Shown here piece by piece: positions 10,994 to 23,353 of a stretch of 64,000 nt of DNA. The notes beneath the pieces were generated by a model. It ran no database searches. It was not told the DNA's origin and was given only the letters and a program-made list of their open reading frames with translations. How positions within the stretch are numbered: the first letter of the stretch is position 1; every line of letters starts with the position of its first letter. Source of the DNA: CAJXJP01 sp963926055 (GTDB lineage Bacteria > Patescibacteriota > Gracilibacteria > BD1-5 > UBA6164); assembly GCA_963926055.1 (NCBI GenBank), contig CAWUVK010000002.1, positions 37,473 to 101,472 of the forward strand, read 5' to 3'. The position numbers and the translations under genes are program-made.

Positions 10994-11767
10994 ATGAAAA
11001 ATATTTCAAATAAAGCCTTTACGCTCGTAGAATTACTCGTTGTTATTACTATCTTAGCTATTATTTCAGTAGTTGCATACCAAAATTTTGGTGGTGCAGT
11101 TGATAAAGCAAATGCTGGAAGAAAAATTGGTGACGTTGCTACTATTGAAAGTTCATTAATGCAATATAAAGCTGATAAGAATTATTATCCTAAAGTTGGT
11201 GAATATTCATATGAAAATTTATGGTGATATACAGGTGCAACAACTGCATCTAAATCAAATTTAATTCAAGTTACATATGATGGAGATTCTATTGCTAGTG
11301 TTGTAGCTTCTAATGGTGGTGGAACAATTTCAGGTTCTGGAACAATTGGGCAAATTGGTGCTAAAGGTACTATAGGGAAAGATCAATTAGGAAAATATTT
11401 ATCAAAAGATTTATATGATCCAGAAGTTGGTGATATAAAAGTTTGATCAAATGCAGATATGATTGATCAAGGTATTGGTAGATATGTTTATGGTGTTTAT
11501 AAAAAATCATTTAATTGGACTTCAAATAATCAAGAATGAAATTATTATAATATAGCATTCACACTGAAACAAGAAGGTGAAGAATGATATATTACAAAAA
11601 TTGTTTGAGATTATGATAAGTCGAATTTTTCTAATCCAGAAGATTATCCAGAAACATTAATTGGTTCAGGCCCAACAAATGTATTACTCAATGAATCAAT
11701 TCAAAATGCTTCAAGTAATTCAGGTGATTATGGTATTCCATATGCTGTTACTGATTTTGCACAATAA
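10994..11767 (+). CDS. Type IV pilin-like protein
   Basis: A 257-residue protein with a class III prepilin leader: a short basic start, then KAFTLVELLVVITILAIISVVAYQNF. The cleavage/methylation site lies before Phe and Glu+5 is present. The hydrophobic helix is followed by a Gly/Ser/Asn-rich globular part. It is probably a pilin or pseudopilin assembled by a type IV pilus system whose motors are not in this window. UGA is used for glycine several times. No SD is present. It stands alone with its own terminator; a second prepilin is at 56325-57785. Confidence 0.85.
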
Positions 11768-11792
11768 AAAAATCCCTTTTGGGATTTTTTTA
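11766..11792. terminator. Terminator shared by the pilin and a convergent methyltransferase
   Basis: AAAAAATCCCTTTTGGGATTTTTTT hairpin with T-tracts in both directions. Confidence 0.7.
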
Positions 11793-12446
11793 TTTTTCTA
11801 AAATTGTGATAAAATTTCTGTCATTTTCAAATAATCTATTTTCTATTATTTTAAATCAAACTTCTTGAGATAATATTTTTAGTTCATCTAAAGAAAAACA
11901 ATGATAATATCTATCGTTTCAAGCGAGTTTAATATTAAAGTCTACACTCCCAAATTCATTTTGAGAATTTTCTATTTCAGCTTGTGAATATCTTTTTTTA
12001 TTTAAATCAGAATTTAAGGCCCAATTTGTCATAAAAATTCTTCATCATTTTTCTAATAAATCAAATGCTTGTTCTAAAACTATTTTTCTATCCGCAATAT
12101 TTTGTAAATGATGAAAAGATGCATAGAAAAAAATATCAGAATATTTATTTTCTAAATTATCTAAATCTAACATATTTAATTCATCAAAATTGAAATCTGA
12201 ATAATCTTTTCTAGCTTCTTCGAGTAATCATAATGATAAATCAACTCCGTTATAATTATTTTTATTTATTTTTTTTCAAAAGATATTTATTAATTCTCAT
12301 AAAAATCTTCAGTTACCACATCAAACATCTAATATTTTAGTAGTATCAAAAATATCTAATTTTTGTAAAAAATATTCCATTTCTTCCCATTTCATATTTT
12401 TACGAGATTTCGAAAATGTCTTTGCAAAATTATTATAATCTACCAT
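11790..12446 (-). CDS. Class I SAM-dependent methyltransferase
   Basis: A 218-residue protein. Motif I is ILDVGCGNGRFLGEL (about residues 38-52), followed by YNGVDLSLGLL (motif II acidic), FFYASFHHL (motif IV region) and LLEKGGRIFMTNW (motif VI-like). This is a free-standing class I methyltransferase of the UbiE/COQ5-like type; the substrate cannot be told. UGA codons fill glycine positions, including the motif I glycines. It lies 25 bases downstream of argS on the same strand, so a shared transcript is possible. Confidence 0.85.
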
Positions 12447-12471
12447 TATTTATTTTATTCTATAGTTAAAA

Positions 12472-14235
12472 TTACATCTTTTCTGGCATATCAATACCAA
12501 GAATTCAAAATGATTCTTTGAGTGTTTGAGAAAATACTTCTACGAGTTGTAAACGAATCATTTTTTTAGATTCATCTTCTTCATTTAAAATATGTACGCT
12601 ATTATAAAAACTATTAAAAGACTTCGTTAATTCAAAAGCATATTTACATAAATGGTGAGGCATATTTGTATCTGCTGTTTTTGATAGTATTTCTTTGTAT
12701 GAATTTAAGTTTTTGACTAAGTCTATTTCTTCAGATTCACAAAATTTTCAACTTACAGTAGAATCTAAATCATTTCAAAAATTTTCTAAAATTCTTCTCG
12801 CTCTTACGTACGCATATTGAATATATGGTCATGAGTTCCCTTCAAAGGTCATAAATTCATCCCAATCAAAAATCATATCAGTTTCACGAGATTTTTTTAA
12901 GTGACCATATTTGATCGCTCAAATTCAAATAATTTTCCCTAAATTATCTAATTCTTCTCAAGAAATATCATCTCTTTTTTCTAAAATAATAGCTTTTGCT
13001 CTATCTTGAGCTTCTTGGAGTAAATCTGACATTCTGATAATATTTCATTTTCTCGTAGAAAATGGCCCATCTTTTCCAGAAATAAAACCATTATATGCAT
13101 GAAATAACTCAGTTTTATGATCTTGCGTCAATCCATCTAACCAACCAGCTTGCGTTGCTATTTCAAAAGCTTGTCTAAAATGAAGTTGCTGACGTACATC
13201 AACAAAATACACAATTTTGTCTGGTGACCAATTTTGGATTCTATACTTTATACATGCTAAATCACTTGCTAAATATCCATGGGTTCCATCTCTTTTTTGT
13301 AAAATACAAGATGATAGTTTTGATTCATCAGAAAATTCTACTCAAACAGAATTATCATCGTTTTTTGTTGCAATTCCCTTTTCTACTAACTCATCTACAA
13401 TTGCATGCATATCGTCTGTTAAATCTGGATAATTTTCCATCTTTGGGAGACCTAAACCTTCATAAAAACTCTCTCAAATATTATATTGAGGAAATACATT
13501 GAGTTGATTAAGGTTTTCATTCATAGCTTTTATAGAATATGAAGTGAACTCTGCCCAAAGTTTTTTTGATTCCTCATCACCTTGAGATAATAATTTAAAA
13601 GTATTTCTTGCCTGTTCTTCTAATGATTCATCATTTTGAGCCTCTGCTGTTATTTTTACATATAAATCGAGTAAATACTCAATTGCATTTTCATGAAGTT
13701 TTTCTTCTTCTCACCAAAGCTTATAAGCAGTAATCAGTTTACCAAAAATAATACCCCAATCTCAAATATGACTATCAGAAATAACATTATACCCTAGATG
13801 TTTATAAACATTTATCATTGCCTGCCCAATATTTGGAGTACACATATGTCAGATATGAAGTGGTTTTCCTACATTTGCACCAATATAATCGATAATAATT
13901 TTTTCATTATTTCAAATATTTGAATATAAATGTGCTTCTAAATTTTCATACATATTTTTGAGTGCATCAACAAAAATTTGTTTAGAAACTTTGAAATTTA
14001 AATATGGTCCAGCTGCATTTGCATCTTCTATTAATGTTTCACTTTTTAAAAGTTCTACTAATTCGTTTGCTATTATCGCTGGATTTTTTCTTGTATCTTT
14101 TGATAAGACAAAACAACCAAAAGCAAAATCTCATAGATCTTTTTTTGGTGGAAATTCTAACTTAATTTCTTCTAAAGCAATATTATAATTTGTTTGAATA
14201 ATAGTTTGTAATAATTGTTGAATTTGTTTTTCCAT
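12472..14235 (-). CDS. argS: Arginyl-tRNA synthetase
   Basis: A 587-residue class I synthetase. The N-terminal additional domain (Add-1) is followed by the HIGH motif in NVGKPLHIGHM near residue 128. The KMSKS-equivalent loop FSTRKGNIIRM is followed by the DALR anticodon-binding domain, with GPYIQYAYVRARRIL and the C-terminal end MPEKM. Length is normal for ArgRS. Numerous UGA codons fall on glycines. ATG 14235 has an AT-rich leader with no SD. Confidence 0.95.
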
Positions 14236-14406
14236 ATAATTTATAATATATAATAAATTTTGCGATATTATACAAAAAAATCATAAAAAATAAATATTTT
14301 TTGTGATTTGAAATGCATAATAATAAAATTCTTCTTGATTATTAAAAGAATAATGATATATTTTGAAAAGTAATATATATTTATTAATTATTTATATAGT
14401 TTAAGT

Positions 14407-15603
14407 ATGACAAAATTTACATTAACAAATCATAAAGATCAATTATTTGAAACATCTATCTTTTTTCAACATTCTGAAAAGATAAGAGAGATTATAGAAA
14501 AATTAAATTCTAAAAGAGTAGTTATTATTAATGGAATTCATAATGCTTGAAAAACAAGTATAATGAACGAACTTATAAAAAAAATCTGAAGAGAAAAAGA
14601 GGTTTTTCACTTTGATAAACATTATGATCTAGAAAATCAAATTAAATCTTGATATGATTTACAAAAATTCTTTATTCAAGAAGTGAAAAGAAATACTCAC
14701 ATAAAAATTATTATTTTAAAAAATATAAATAAAATTGATAAAATAAAAGATTTTTTAAATTTTGTATACCTAGACAGTAGCAAATATAAAATTATAATCA
14801 TTTCAAATACAATTAAAATAAATAATTGTGATGAAGTAAATATATATCCAGAAAAAATAAATAATATTTGAAAATATTATGATATAGAAAATCAACTACT
14901 CTATGGAACATTTCCTGAAGTACTCCTTTTGTGACATAATCATTTTAGAAAGAAGCATTTAAAACTTATGCTCAATGATATTTTCACCAAAGATATTTAT
15001 CATAGTTTTTGAGTAAAAAATATATGATTATTTGATTTTTTTATTCGTTATTTATCTAAAAACAATATGTTCTTTTCATTAAGAGAACTTCATAAATGCA
15101 TAAATATACATATACAAATATCACTAAAAACAATAATAGACTATACAAGTTTTTCTCAGCAATCAAAAATAATATTCTGAGTAAATCCATATGATTTTAA
15201 AAAGTGAAAAATAATATCTACGAAATCAAAATATTATTTCACAGACACTTGAATGAGAAATTCATTATGTTTATTTTGTAATTGCCCTCAAACAAGAAAA
15301 GAAAATTTGCTTTTTCAGCAACTCTTAGCATATTGATATGAAGTTTTTGCTGGAATTAATTGAACCTATGAATTTAATTTTTATATTAAAAAAGACCAAA
15401 AAAATATTTGTATAAATTTTTGAGATTTTCAAGATAAAACAGAAATTAAAAAAGAAATTAATAAATTAAACAAAGTTCCAGTGAATTGAAAAAAATATTT
15501 AATAACTCAAAATATTGAAGATCTCAATATTAGGAAATATATATATGAAGATGTCGAAATAATTTCCTATGAAAATTTATTTAAAAAAATATTTTTTTCA
15601 TAA
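14407..15603 (+). CDS. AAA-type ATPase with DUF4143-like C-terminus
   Basis: A 398-residue protein. Walker A is VVIINGIHNAGKTSIM (about residues 38-53), a Walker B-like strand is IKIIILKNINKI, and the later LLYGTFPEVLLL, KSKYYFTDTGMRN and AYGYEVFAGIN segments match the layout of the ATPases (DUF4143 type) common in small parasitic or symbiotic bacteria. The role is unknown. It carries very many UGA codons, including two glycines of Walker A-like and turn segments, and is Ile/Lys/Asn-rich, typical of poorly expressed native genes here. No SD is present. Confidence 0.75.
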
Positions 15604-15633
15604 AAAAAACCTAACTTTTAGTTAGGTTTTTTT
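15603..15633. terminator. Bidirectional terminator
   Basis: AAAAAACCTAACTTTTAGTTAGGTTTTTTT, a strong hairpin between convergent genes. Confidence 0.8.
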
Positions 15634-17914
15634 AGTTAGAAGAATCATCTTTCTTAAATAAATCGTCTCTTGTTATATTTCAATCTCATTGACTTACAAC
15701 TTTCACTTCTCATGTTTCACTATCTTTTTCTATATAATTTACAATCCCATCGAGTATAGCATTTCTTTTATCTGGATCAGATATTCACATTCTTCTAAAT
15801 GCTTTATCAAAATCATTCTTATCAAATCATCATATACTATTAGTATCAACTAATTCTATAGCAATTTTTTCATAATCTGATTTATCCTTTATTTCTCAAT
15901 TTTCAATTGTTAATAAAACTGTTCATAATTTAACAGAGTTATTTGATACATCTTGTACTTTTAATACATCTTCAACCATTCTTCAAGAATTTGATGATTG
16001 AGCAGATGAGCCAAAGTAATCTGGTATTTCTGCACTTGTAATTCTTTTATTTCAAGCTAATACAGATTTAGCACTTACTTTTGCATCTCATTCGATAAAA
16101 TCCCATGCATCTTTCATTGACTCTATATCATTCACTCTAATTTTATTAATTTTTTCCATAGCTGCAGCTTGATTTATAACTCATCCTTTTTCTACATATT
16201 GCTTTAATTGTTTTTTAATAGCTTCTACAGAATGTCAATTAGTAACAATTTCATCTAAAGTTCATTTACTACGTAATTGATCTAAGATTGGCAATACTTC
16301 TTCATATGTTCAAGATACTTTATTTCAAAGCTTAACAATTTCTTCATTTCAACCTCACATATTTGAAAAAGGTAATTTTCAAGCTAATTCCGCACCTTTA
16401 TTTGACTGAGCAGTTTGAAATGAACCCGCATAAGTACCTGAAGCATTTTTCAAACTCGTCATACTTTGCCCTCCAAATATTGGAGCATATTGTGGCGATT
16501 TTTGAATCAGTCAACCAACTTGTTTCCCAAACGAAGCAATTGGTTCAACCACAGCTTGAGTAATCTTACTTTGGTTAATTGCGGCCATCACAGCTACCCA
16601 AAGTACCGCGAGACCAAATAATTGCATAAGTAAAGTCCCAAAACCAGATTTCATTACATCAAATAATCCATCTGTTTGTTTTCAACTGGTAACAAAATCA
16701 CCATACATATCTAAATTAAAGTTTTTAAGAATAGTGATTCTTTGACCATTTCAAGCATCTTTTGAAATTTCAGATCAAGAAGATGTTCCAGGATAATCTG
16801 AAGAAGTAACAGGTTCTTTTTGATAATCTACAAATCCATCAGAGTCAGATTCATTTGAAAAAGAAGATCCTGCTACAAATATAAATAATAAACCAAAAGC
16901 AAGTGCAGCTGATACATATACAGGAACCATAGCCAGTGACACAAATTCACTTATACTAAACTTCCCTTCCATAAATCAATCTTTTGATTTATCAAAGAAA
17001 TATAATAGCCCAAATACTGGTGAGAAAATCATATACATCCATAACCACATTCATCTTACAAATAATGCAAGACATAAACTCACCATGAGTATAAAATAAA
17101 TGATAGCAAATAGTAAAATAACAATTAAGTTTATACCAATTTTAAATAAACTTGTGAACGAATCTACTTCTTGGCCATTTATTTGACTAAGTTGATCAAG
17201 TGAAAAGATTCCATATGTATAAATATTAAGTAAACCATATACTCCATCTGATTTTAATAATTCAGCAATTGAAGTAGTTCCTCCACATCAGCTTGTATTC
17301 GCTGTATTTGCAGATTGATCTTTGCCTTGAGATTTAGATACAACAATGTACGTTGTACAAACTGGTTTAGCTTTAATTTCCTCCCAAGAATTTGTAGGAG
17401 AATTTGAAAGTACATCATACGGAAGCATCAATACTGAAACCGATAAAAATGATGAAATAGCTATCACTACTTGAACAAACATCCAAGAAAATGGAACAAT
17501 AAGTACTCAAATGAAAAATTTTGGAAGTGCTTGTTTTAATTCCCATTTATCTCATTTTCAAATAATATTCATAAAAGCTATAATAATAAGCAAAAATGCA
17601 AATATTACATAGACTATATTTGAAATCATAATCCATAAATCTTTTAAATGAACATGTAATCAAATACCTGTACCATTTGTCCAACTCGGATTTAAAAATA
17701 ACCCTACTATACTAGAAAGCATCCCAATACCTGTTGAAACAGTTTGAATTAAGGCATTGTATAAATTTGTTGATTCTGATTCTCAAGCAGTTTTTACACC
17801 TTCATTTGCTAAAACTCAATCAGTAGAAATCATAAAAAATACAGCAATAAATGCTATATAAAATAGAGTTTTTTTATTTGTTTTCAAAAAATTTAAGATT
17901 TTTCCAATCAACAT
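15632..17914 (-). CDS. Large polytopic membrane protein, VirB6/TrbL-like
   Basis: A 760-residue protein. A basic N-terminus and hydrophobic segment are followed by a luminal stretch with VQTVSTGIGMLSS-like residues, then five or more membrane segments up to about residue 470, including LWIMISNIVYVIFAFLLIII, and IVILLFAIIYFILMVSLCLALFVRGMWLWMYM. The last 280 residues are hydrophilic and predicted soluble. The pattern (repeated TM segments around RGMWLWMYMIFSPVFGLLYF, then a long cytoplasmic tail) resembles VirB6/TrbL channel components of type IV secretion, which are often found in CPR genomes near pilus genes. No other secretion gene is adjacent, so this is inference from topology. Confidence 0.5.
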
Positions 17915-18078
17915 ATTTTCGTTGTAAGTAGTTATTTGTTTCCTCGAGGGATATTTCTAATAAATAATACCATATAATTTTAGTAGGTGCAAAAAATAAA
18001 AGTACAAAAAAACTAGACTTTTGGCAAAGTCTAGTTTTAAAATATATTTTTTTGATAGATTTAAATGTATTTTACCTG

Positions 18079-19512
18079 TTATCCTAATTTTTTCTTTAAT
18101 AATTCATTAAAAATTTTAGGATTTCATTGCCCTTTAGAAGCTTTCATACATTGTCATACAAAGAAACCAAAAATATTTTCATTTCATCCTTTATAATCTT
18201 CAACTTGTTTTGTATTATTTTCAATAACGCTATCTACGATTGCTTCGAGTGCTCACATATCATTTTTTTGTCTCAAGTTTTTAGCATCAACTATTTCATC
18301 AGCACTTCCACCATTGGTAACTAATTCTTCAATTACGAGTTTAGAGTTTGTTGAAGAAAGTTCATCTTTATTTACTAATTTTATTACTGTTGCTAACTCT
18401 CAAACATCAAATTTCAAATCTTTTACAGAATCTAATCCTTCAGTTTCTTTAATAATTGCTAGTAAAATAGTAGTAATATAACTACAAGATTTTTTAGGAT
18501 CTTGAGTTAAAGAAACTAATTCTTCAAAGTAATCTGACAATTCACTATCACTGGTTAATAATCTTGCATCATCTTCTCCGAGTTTATATTCTTCTAAATA
18601 ACGAAGTCTTCTTGTGATTGGTAATTCCACTTTCATAGCTTCAGCTTCTGCTATAAATTCATCTGTAAGATTTAAAGGTAATAGGTCTGGTTCTGGAAAG
18701 TATCTATAATCCATAGCATCTTCTTTTGATCTTTGAATAGTTGAAACTCATTTTTCATCATCCCAACCTCTTGTTTCTTGATCTACTTCTCATCCAGATT
18801 CTACCACTTTTACTTGTCTTTTGTACTCAAAATCAATCAGTCTTCAAATACCATTAAAACTATTCACATTTTTATGTTCCGTTCTAGTTCCAAAAGTAGC
18901 GCTTCATTCTGGTCTAATGGAAAGATTTACATCACATCTCATTTGACCTTTTTCCATATCAGCATCTGAAACACCAGCAGCTCTCATCATTTTTTGTAAT
19001 TCTCTCAAAAATTCCATTACTTCCTCTCTATCTCTAAAAACTGGATCAGTAACAATTTCCATAAGTGGCGCTCATGCTCTATTATAATCACAAAGAGTTT
19101 TCCCACCAGCATGTGTTAATTTTCATGCATCATTTTCTAAATGCATATGATGAATACCAAATTCTCTTGGTTCACCATTAACAATAGTTTTTACACTTCA
19201 TGCTCATACGATTGGATCATATAGTTGAGTAATTTGGTAACTCGTTGGATTATCTGGATAAAAATATGTTTTTCTATCAAAACGTGAGTGTTTATTTACT
19301 TCACAATTCATCATCATACCTCAAAGTAGACCTAGTTTCACTACATTTTCATTTAATGCAGGCAGCATTCCTGGGAATCCCATACAAACTGGACAAGTAT
19401 TTTCATTTGGTTCTACATCAATAGAAAGTGCATTTTTACATCCACAAAACATTTTTGTATCAGATTTAATTCTCATATGAATTTCTAACCCTATAACTTT
19501 TTCGTATTTCAT
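18079..19512 (-). CDS. gatB: Aspartyl/glutamyl-tRNA amidotransferase subunit B
   Basis: A 477-residue protein beginning KYEKVIGLEIHMRIKSDTK, followed by the zinc cysteines in MFCGCKN and NTCPVCMGFPG. GRFDRKTYFYPDNP-type and NRAGAPLMEIVTDP motifs follow, then EGQMRCDVNLSIRP, HKNVNSFNGI, YRYFPEPDLLPL and a C-terminal YqeY-like tail ending NELLKKKLG. With GatA and GatC it amidates Glu-tRNA-Gln or Asp-tRNA-Asn. Neither partner lies in this window. Length matches the family. UGA codons are used as glycine throughout. No SD is present. Confidence 0.96.
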
Positions 19513-19630
19513 CGCTATTTCAATATTTATTAAATATTTTTTCCTTAAAAAATTATTCTAAGAATTTGTTTTAATATACAGTAAAAAACAAATATTTCAA
19601 ACTAAAATTATAAAATTCATACCCAAATGT

Positions 19631-19658
19631 TTGCTTTTGATGTGAAGTGTGATAAAAT
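19631..19658 (+). promoter_or_regulatory. Promoter for the HPF-like gene
   Basis: TTGCTT at 19631-19636 and TAAAAT at 19653-19658 with a 16-base spacer; the start codon follows 33 bases later. Confidence 0.5.
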
Positions 19659-19690
19659 ATTTCTACATTAATTTTTAAACATTTGTAAAC

Positions 19691-19993
19691 ATGGAATTAC
19701 AAGTAAAATTACATTTAGACAACGAATTAGAAGGATCTAAAGAAGTAGTTGAAAGACTTATAGATGTGAACTTAAATAACAAGTTAGATAGTTACTTGAA
19801 AAAATTTAACAAAGAAGATTCTGAAGGTACAATGGAAATTTCACTAGAAAAAAATAAAAAAGGTGAATTTAATGGTAAAATCCAAGCTAGCTTCGATGGA
19901 AATTCTTTTAGATCTGAAAGAGAAGATTTTAAAAAATTAGACGACTTAGTAAATCATTTATTTGATCACATTAAAGTACAATTAGCAGACTAA
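19691..19993 (+). CDS. Ribosome hibernation promoting factor-like protein (HPF/YfiA)
   Basis: A 100-residue protein with the beta-alpha-beta-beta-beta-alpha layout and length of HPF/YfiA: a first strand MELQVKLHL, a helix up to LDSYLKKF, strands GTMEISLEK and GEFNGKIQASF, and a last helix KKLDDLVNHLFDHIKVQL. This family binds idle 30S subunits or 70S dimers. Sequence similarity is weak by eye, so the call is tentative. It contains no UGA, which together with a clear promoter suggests strong expression. No SD is present. Confidence 0.6.
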   Translation: MELQVKLHLDNELEGSKEVVERLIDVNLNNKLDSYLKKFNKEDSEGTMEISLEKNKKGEFNGKIQASFDGNSFRSEREDFKKLDDLVNHLFDHIKVQLAD

Positions 19994-20010
19994 AAATAAA
20001 CCGAAAAAAT

Positions 20011-20040
20011 AAAAATCAAGATGTATACATCTTGATTTTT
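20011..20040. terminator. Perfect 30-base palindrome terminator
   Basis: A perfect palindrome AAAAATCAAGATGTA / TACATCTTGATTTTT flanked by A and T runs. Confidence 0.85.
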
Positions 20041-20045
20041 TTATT

Positions 20046-21152
20046 TTACAAAATTTCTCATAAAATATAATCCATCACTGGAAATCATTTATAGGTGAGA
20101 ATAATTTTATTATTTTTTTCTTCTAAATAATTATTTTTTAAAAAATAATTTATTTTTTTATTATCGAGTTTATTTTTTGTTTCCCCAGTAATTCAAGTTG
20201 TTCTGAGTTCAAACATAAGATTTTCTATGAAAATATCTTCTTGAGAATTTTTTTCGAGAATAATATTTTTTCTCGCATAATAATCCATGAAATTTTCACT
20301 ATTTCTGAATCGAGTATTTTCGAAATATCAATACGCTCAAAGTCAAAATGCAAACATATTTTTGTGTGACCAATATGCTTTATTGTGTTCACACTCATAA
20401 TCTCATTTTGCATAATTTGAAATCTCATATTTATGAAATCAAAAATTTTCTAAAGTTTTCTGAGTTTGTTTATACTCATCTTCAAAATCTTCATCTTTTA
20501 GACCTAAATCTACCCAATTTTCAGGATAGGTAATTTCATCATATTTATGTTCAATAATCTTATCTGCTTCATAATATTCTTCGAGCATATACACAGAAAT
20601 ATGCGTAATAAAATCGTATTTTACTAAAATATTTATAATATCTTGAGAAATTTCTCATTTTGATACATAAGGCAATCACAAAATAAAATCTATAGAAATA
20701 TTTTTTATATTTGTACTTTTTAGATTTTCTAATGCTTCAAAAATATCTCATTTATTTCCTCTTTGAATTTCATTTAAAGCTTTTTGATTGAGTGTTTGAA
20801 CTCACATAGAAACTCTATTTATTCCTACTTTTTGCCAAGCCGAAATATTTTGTTTCGTTGCATTAGTAGGAGTTGTTTCGAGAGTAATTTCAATATTTTC
20901 ATCAAAAATATATTTTTGTTTTAAAACCTCGAAAATTCTTTCTAATTGTGAAAAATTTAATACTCCAGGAGTTCATCAACCAAAATATATAGTTTTTATT
21001 TTTTCTTGAGAAATATATTTTGAAGTTTTTATTTCTTCAATTAAACTTAAAACATATGTTTCTATTTGTAATTCTTGTAATCTTCAAATAGAAGCGAAAC
21101 GACAATAACTACATTTTCTATCACAAAATGGGATATGAATATAAATGTGCAT
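20046..21152 (-). CDS. HemW-like radical SAM protein (coproporphyrinogen III oxidase-like)
   Basis: A 368-residue radical SAM protein. It starts MHIYIHIPFCDRKCSYCRF with the CxxxCxxC [4Fe-4S] motif at residues 10-17, then TIYFGGGTPGVL (SAM-binding GGTP), ISAWQKVGINRVSMGVQT, FILGLPY, and the short EISNYAK end of the HemN/HemW core. Family members are heme chaperones (HemW) or oxygen-independent coproporphyrinogen oxidases. The lack of a visible heme pathway here favours the HemW-like group, but this is unproven. UGA glycines include those of the GGTP region. No SD is present. Confidence 0.8.
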
Positions 21153-21227
21153 AAATTTTTATTTTTTTATATATTTTAAATAAAAATTATTTTATTTAAA
21201 TTAAAATTAATTTTTTCTATTATAAAT

Positions 21228-21257
21228 AAAAAAAACTTCTTTGAAAGAAGTTTTTTT
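21228..21257. terminator. Terminator-like hairpin
   Basis: AAAAACTTCTTTGAAAGAAGTTTTTTT lies just after the stop of the solute-binding protein gene. Confidence 0.7.
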
Positions 21258-22620
21258 ATTTACAGTCGATTGAAAGGTTTTGAAGTGTAGAATATTTTTT
21301 TTGAGAACATAATATTTCATCTTGAAAGTCTCAAAAATTATCAATATAATTATTTGGATTATCTAAAACTCAAATTATATTTTCATCAAATTTATTTACA
21401 ATCCCTTTATCAAATGAAACTAACGGGTGCTGCGCATTATAAAAGTCATTAAGCGTTATGTTATATCCATCTAAAATTTCTTCTTGTAACATACTATCTT
21501 CTAAAGAAAGTAGAGCAGGAAGATAATATCCATACGCATCGAGAAATGCTTCGGCTCATGAATCACTCGTTAAATATTGTAAAAATATATTTGAAAGTTC
21601 TTGATTTTCAACATTTTTAGATTTCACAAAATAATTATAATTTACTAAAGTTGAACCACTTGTATTAAAATAAAATGGGAAACTTTCTGCAGCTAATAAA
21701 GATTTTCTAAATCATTTTTCATCTATTTGTTTTACTAATCTTGGAAAACCTGCAATCATTGCAATTTCACCTCTAGCAAATAAATCTACATTATTTTGAT
21801 CAAGTAAAACCATATCTGCATAACGTTTATTATAAGTATTTTCTCATTGTTCATCACCAAAAATCATATATCCATTGAGTGCTGCTTTCATTTTTCCATC
21901 AGTGACTTGTGCAATTGATGTTACGTTTTCTTCAAAAAGAAAGAATTGTGAAATAATTTCTCAGACCATTTCAACGGTAGAACCATTCCCCATTCCAAGT
22001 GGAATATTATTTGGATATAATTCTCTCATTCTAGAAATAGCTGATTTTAAACTCGAAATAGAATCAAAATCTGTTTGTTTAAGACGTTTTGCACGAGAAT
22101 AAAAAATACCAAGAGTTTCATATCCGACAGGAATTCATTTTAAAAATTCTATATTTTTAGGTTCATCAGTTGTATCATCTACTATTGATGATATTAAATC
22201 TTGAGAAAAAACATTATTATATTTTTTTCTAAAATCATTTGGATTTACAATTTTTGGATCAATTCAAAAAGTATAATCCACTAATAAAGTCGAAGAATCT
22301 GAATTATTAATCGTGAATAAATCAGGTCATTTTTCTTTTGCGAAGGCAGAAGCAAGTGCTAAAGTATATTCTTCATAATCATTAAATGTTTCTATATTTA
22401 TCTGAGTATTTTTATATTCTGGAAATTTAGATTTAAAGTTTTCAACCACTTCTTCCATCGGAGTAACTGCATCTTGATACATCCAAATATTAAATGTCTT
22501 TATATTATTTGCTGTTGTACCACTAGAGTTTTTATCACTATTTAAACTTGCAACAAGCCACAAAATTCATAATAAAATAACTCAGAAAATCACTAAAATA
22601 ATTATTTTGTTTTTATTCAT
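21256..22620 (-). CDS. Extracellular solute-binding protein, ABC-transporter type (probable sugar-binding)
   Basis: A 454-residue protein with an N-terminal hydrophobic anchor (residues about 5-25, no lipobox Cys seen) and a bacterial family 1 solute-binding fold: FNIWMYQDAVTPMEEVVENF, FNDYEEYTLALASAFAKEKGPDLFTINN, LKGIPVGYETLGIFYSRA and ARGEIAMIAGFPRLV. Its transporter permeases are not adjacent. It may feed an oligosaccharide or other ligand importer, or act as a surface binder. UGA glycines are scattered through the gene. It is followed downstream by the radical SAM gene on the same strand. Confidence 0.75.
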
Positions 22621-22624
22621 ATTT

Positions 22625-22942
22625 TTATTTTATATTTGATAATAAATGTAAATGGATATGCATAACTTCTTGTCAGCCTTTTTCTCATACATTAAAATGT
22701 AATTTATATCCTTCTTCCACTGCTAAATCTTTTGCTAGATTTTTTGCAACAAAAAACATTTCTGATATAAGTTCAGCATCTTCAGGTTCCAGATGATTAA
22801 TAGTAGGAATTTCTTTTTTTGGGATAATTAACAGATGAGTTTTTGCTTGAGGTTGAATATCTTTGATAACAATAATTCTATCATTTTCAAGAACAATATC
22901 TGCTGGAATTTCTCTATTGATAATTTTTGTAAAAATGCTCAT
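22625..22942 (-). CDS. HIT-family nucleotide hydrolase (HinT-like)
   Basis: A 105-residue HIT protein, the usual HinT length. It starts MSIFTKIINREIPADIVLEND, has THLLIIPKKEI, and ends with the histidine triad MHIHLHLL near residues 95-102. Members hydrolyse nucleoside phosphoramidates or AMP-lysine. Glycines of NVGEKGGQEVMH are partly UGA. It lies directly upstream of the solute-binding protein gene (4 bases between) and probably shares its transcript. Confidence 0.9.
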
Positions 22943-22951
22943 GTAATTTGT

Positions 22952-23209
22952 TTAGTAATCTATTTGTGTATAATCGTTTGTCCCATTTGAAAAGTCTAAA
23001 CTCGCTGTTGTTTGACTGTCATATTGAGTAAAAATAAATATGTATCCTAAAATAGTCAAAGTCACTAAAAATATAAATAAAATATTTGTGACTTTTACAA
23101 TATTATGAGAAAAATTCTTAAATTTATAAGAATGTAGTCTTGAAATAAAAAATAATCACCAAGCTAATGTTAAAATAAAAGTATAAATTCATAAATAGAC
23201 AAACAGCAT
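22952..23209 (-). CDS. Small two-helix membrane protein, unknown
   Basis: An 85-residue protein with two hydrophobic segments (residues about 2-22 and 42-62) separated by a short basic loop, and a polar C-terminus ending TNDYTQIDY. One in-frame UGA is in the first helix and one follows a Trp. It ends 9 bases before the HIT gene start, on the same strand, so it is likely the first gene of that operon. No family was recognised. Confidence 0.6.
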
Positions 23210-23285
23210 AAATTTCAAAAAGTTATTTTTAAACCAGACTTATTATATAAATCAATTCCTTTTTATTATATTTGATATTTTTTTT

Positions 23286-23314
23286 TTGCAAATTTAATAA
23301 CTCTCTGTTATAAT
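23286..23314 (+). promoter_or_regulatory. Sigma-70-type promoter
   Basis: TTGCAA at 23286-23291 and TATAAT at 23309-23314 with an ideal 17-base spacer, upstream of the gene at 23354. Confidence 0.7.
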
Positions 23315-23353
23315 AGTAAAGAACTATAGATTTAATTTTTGATATATAAAATT

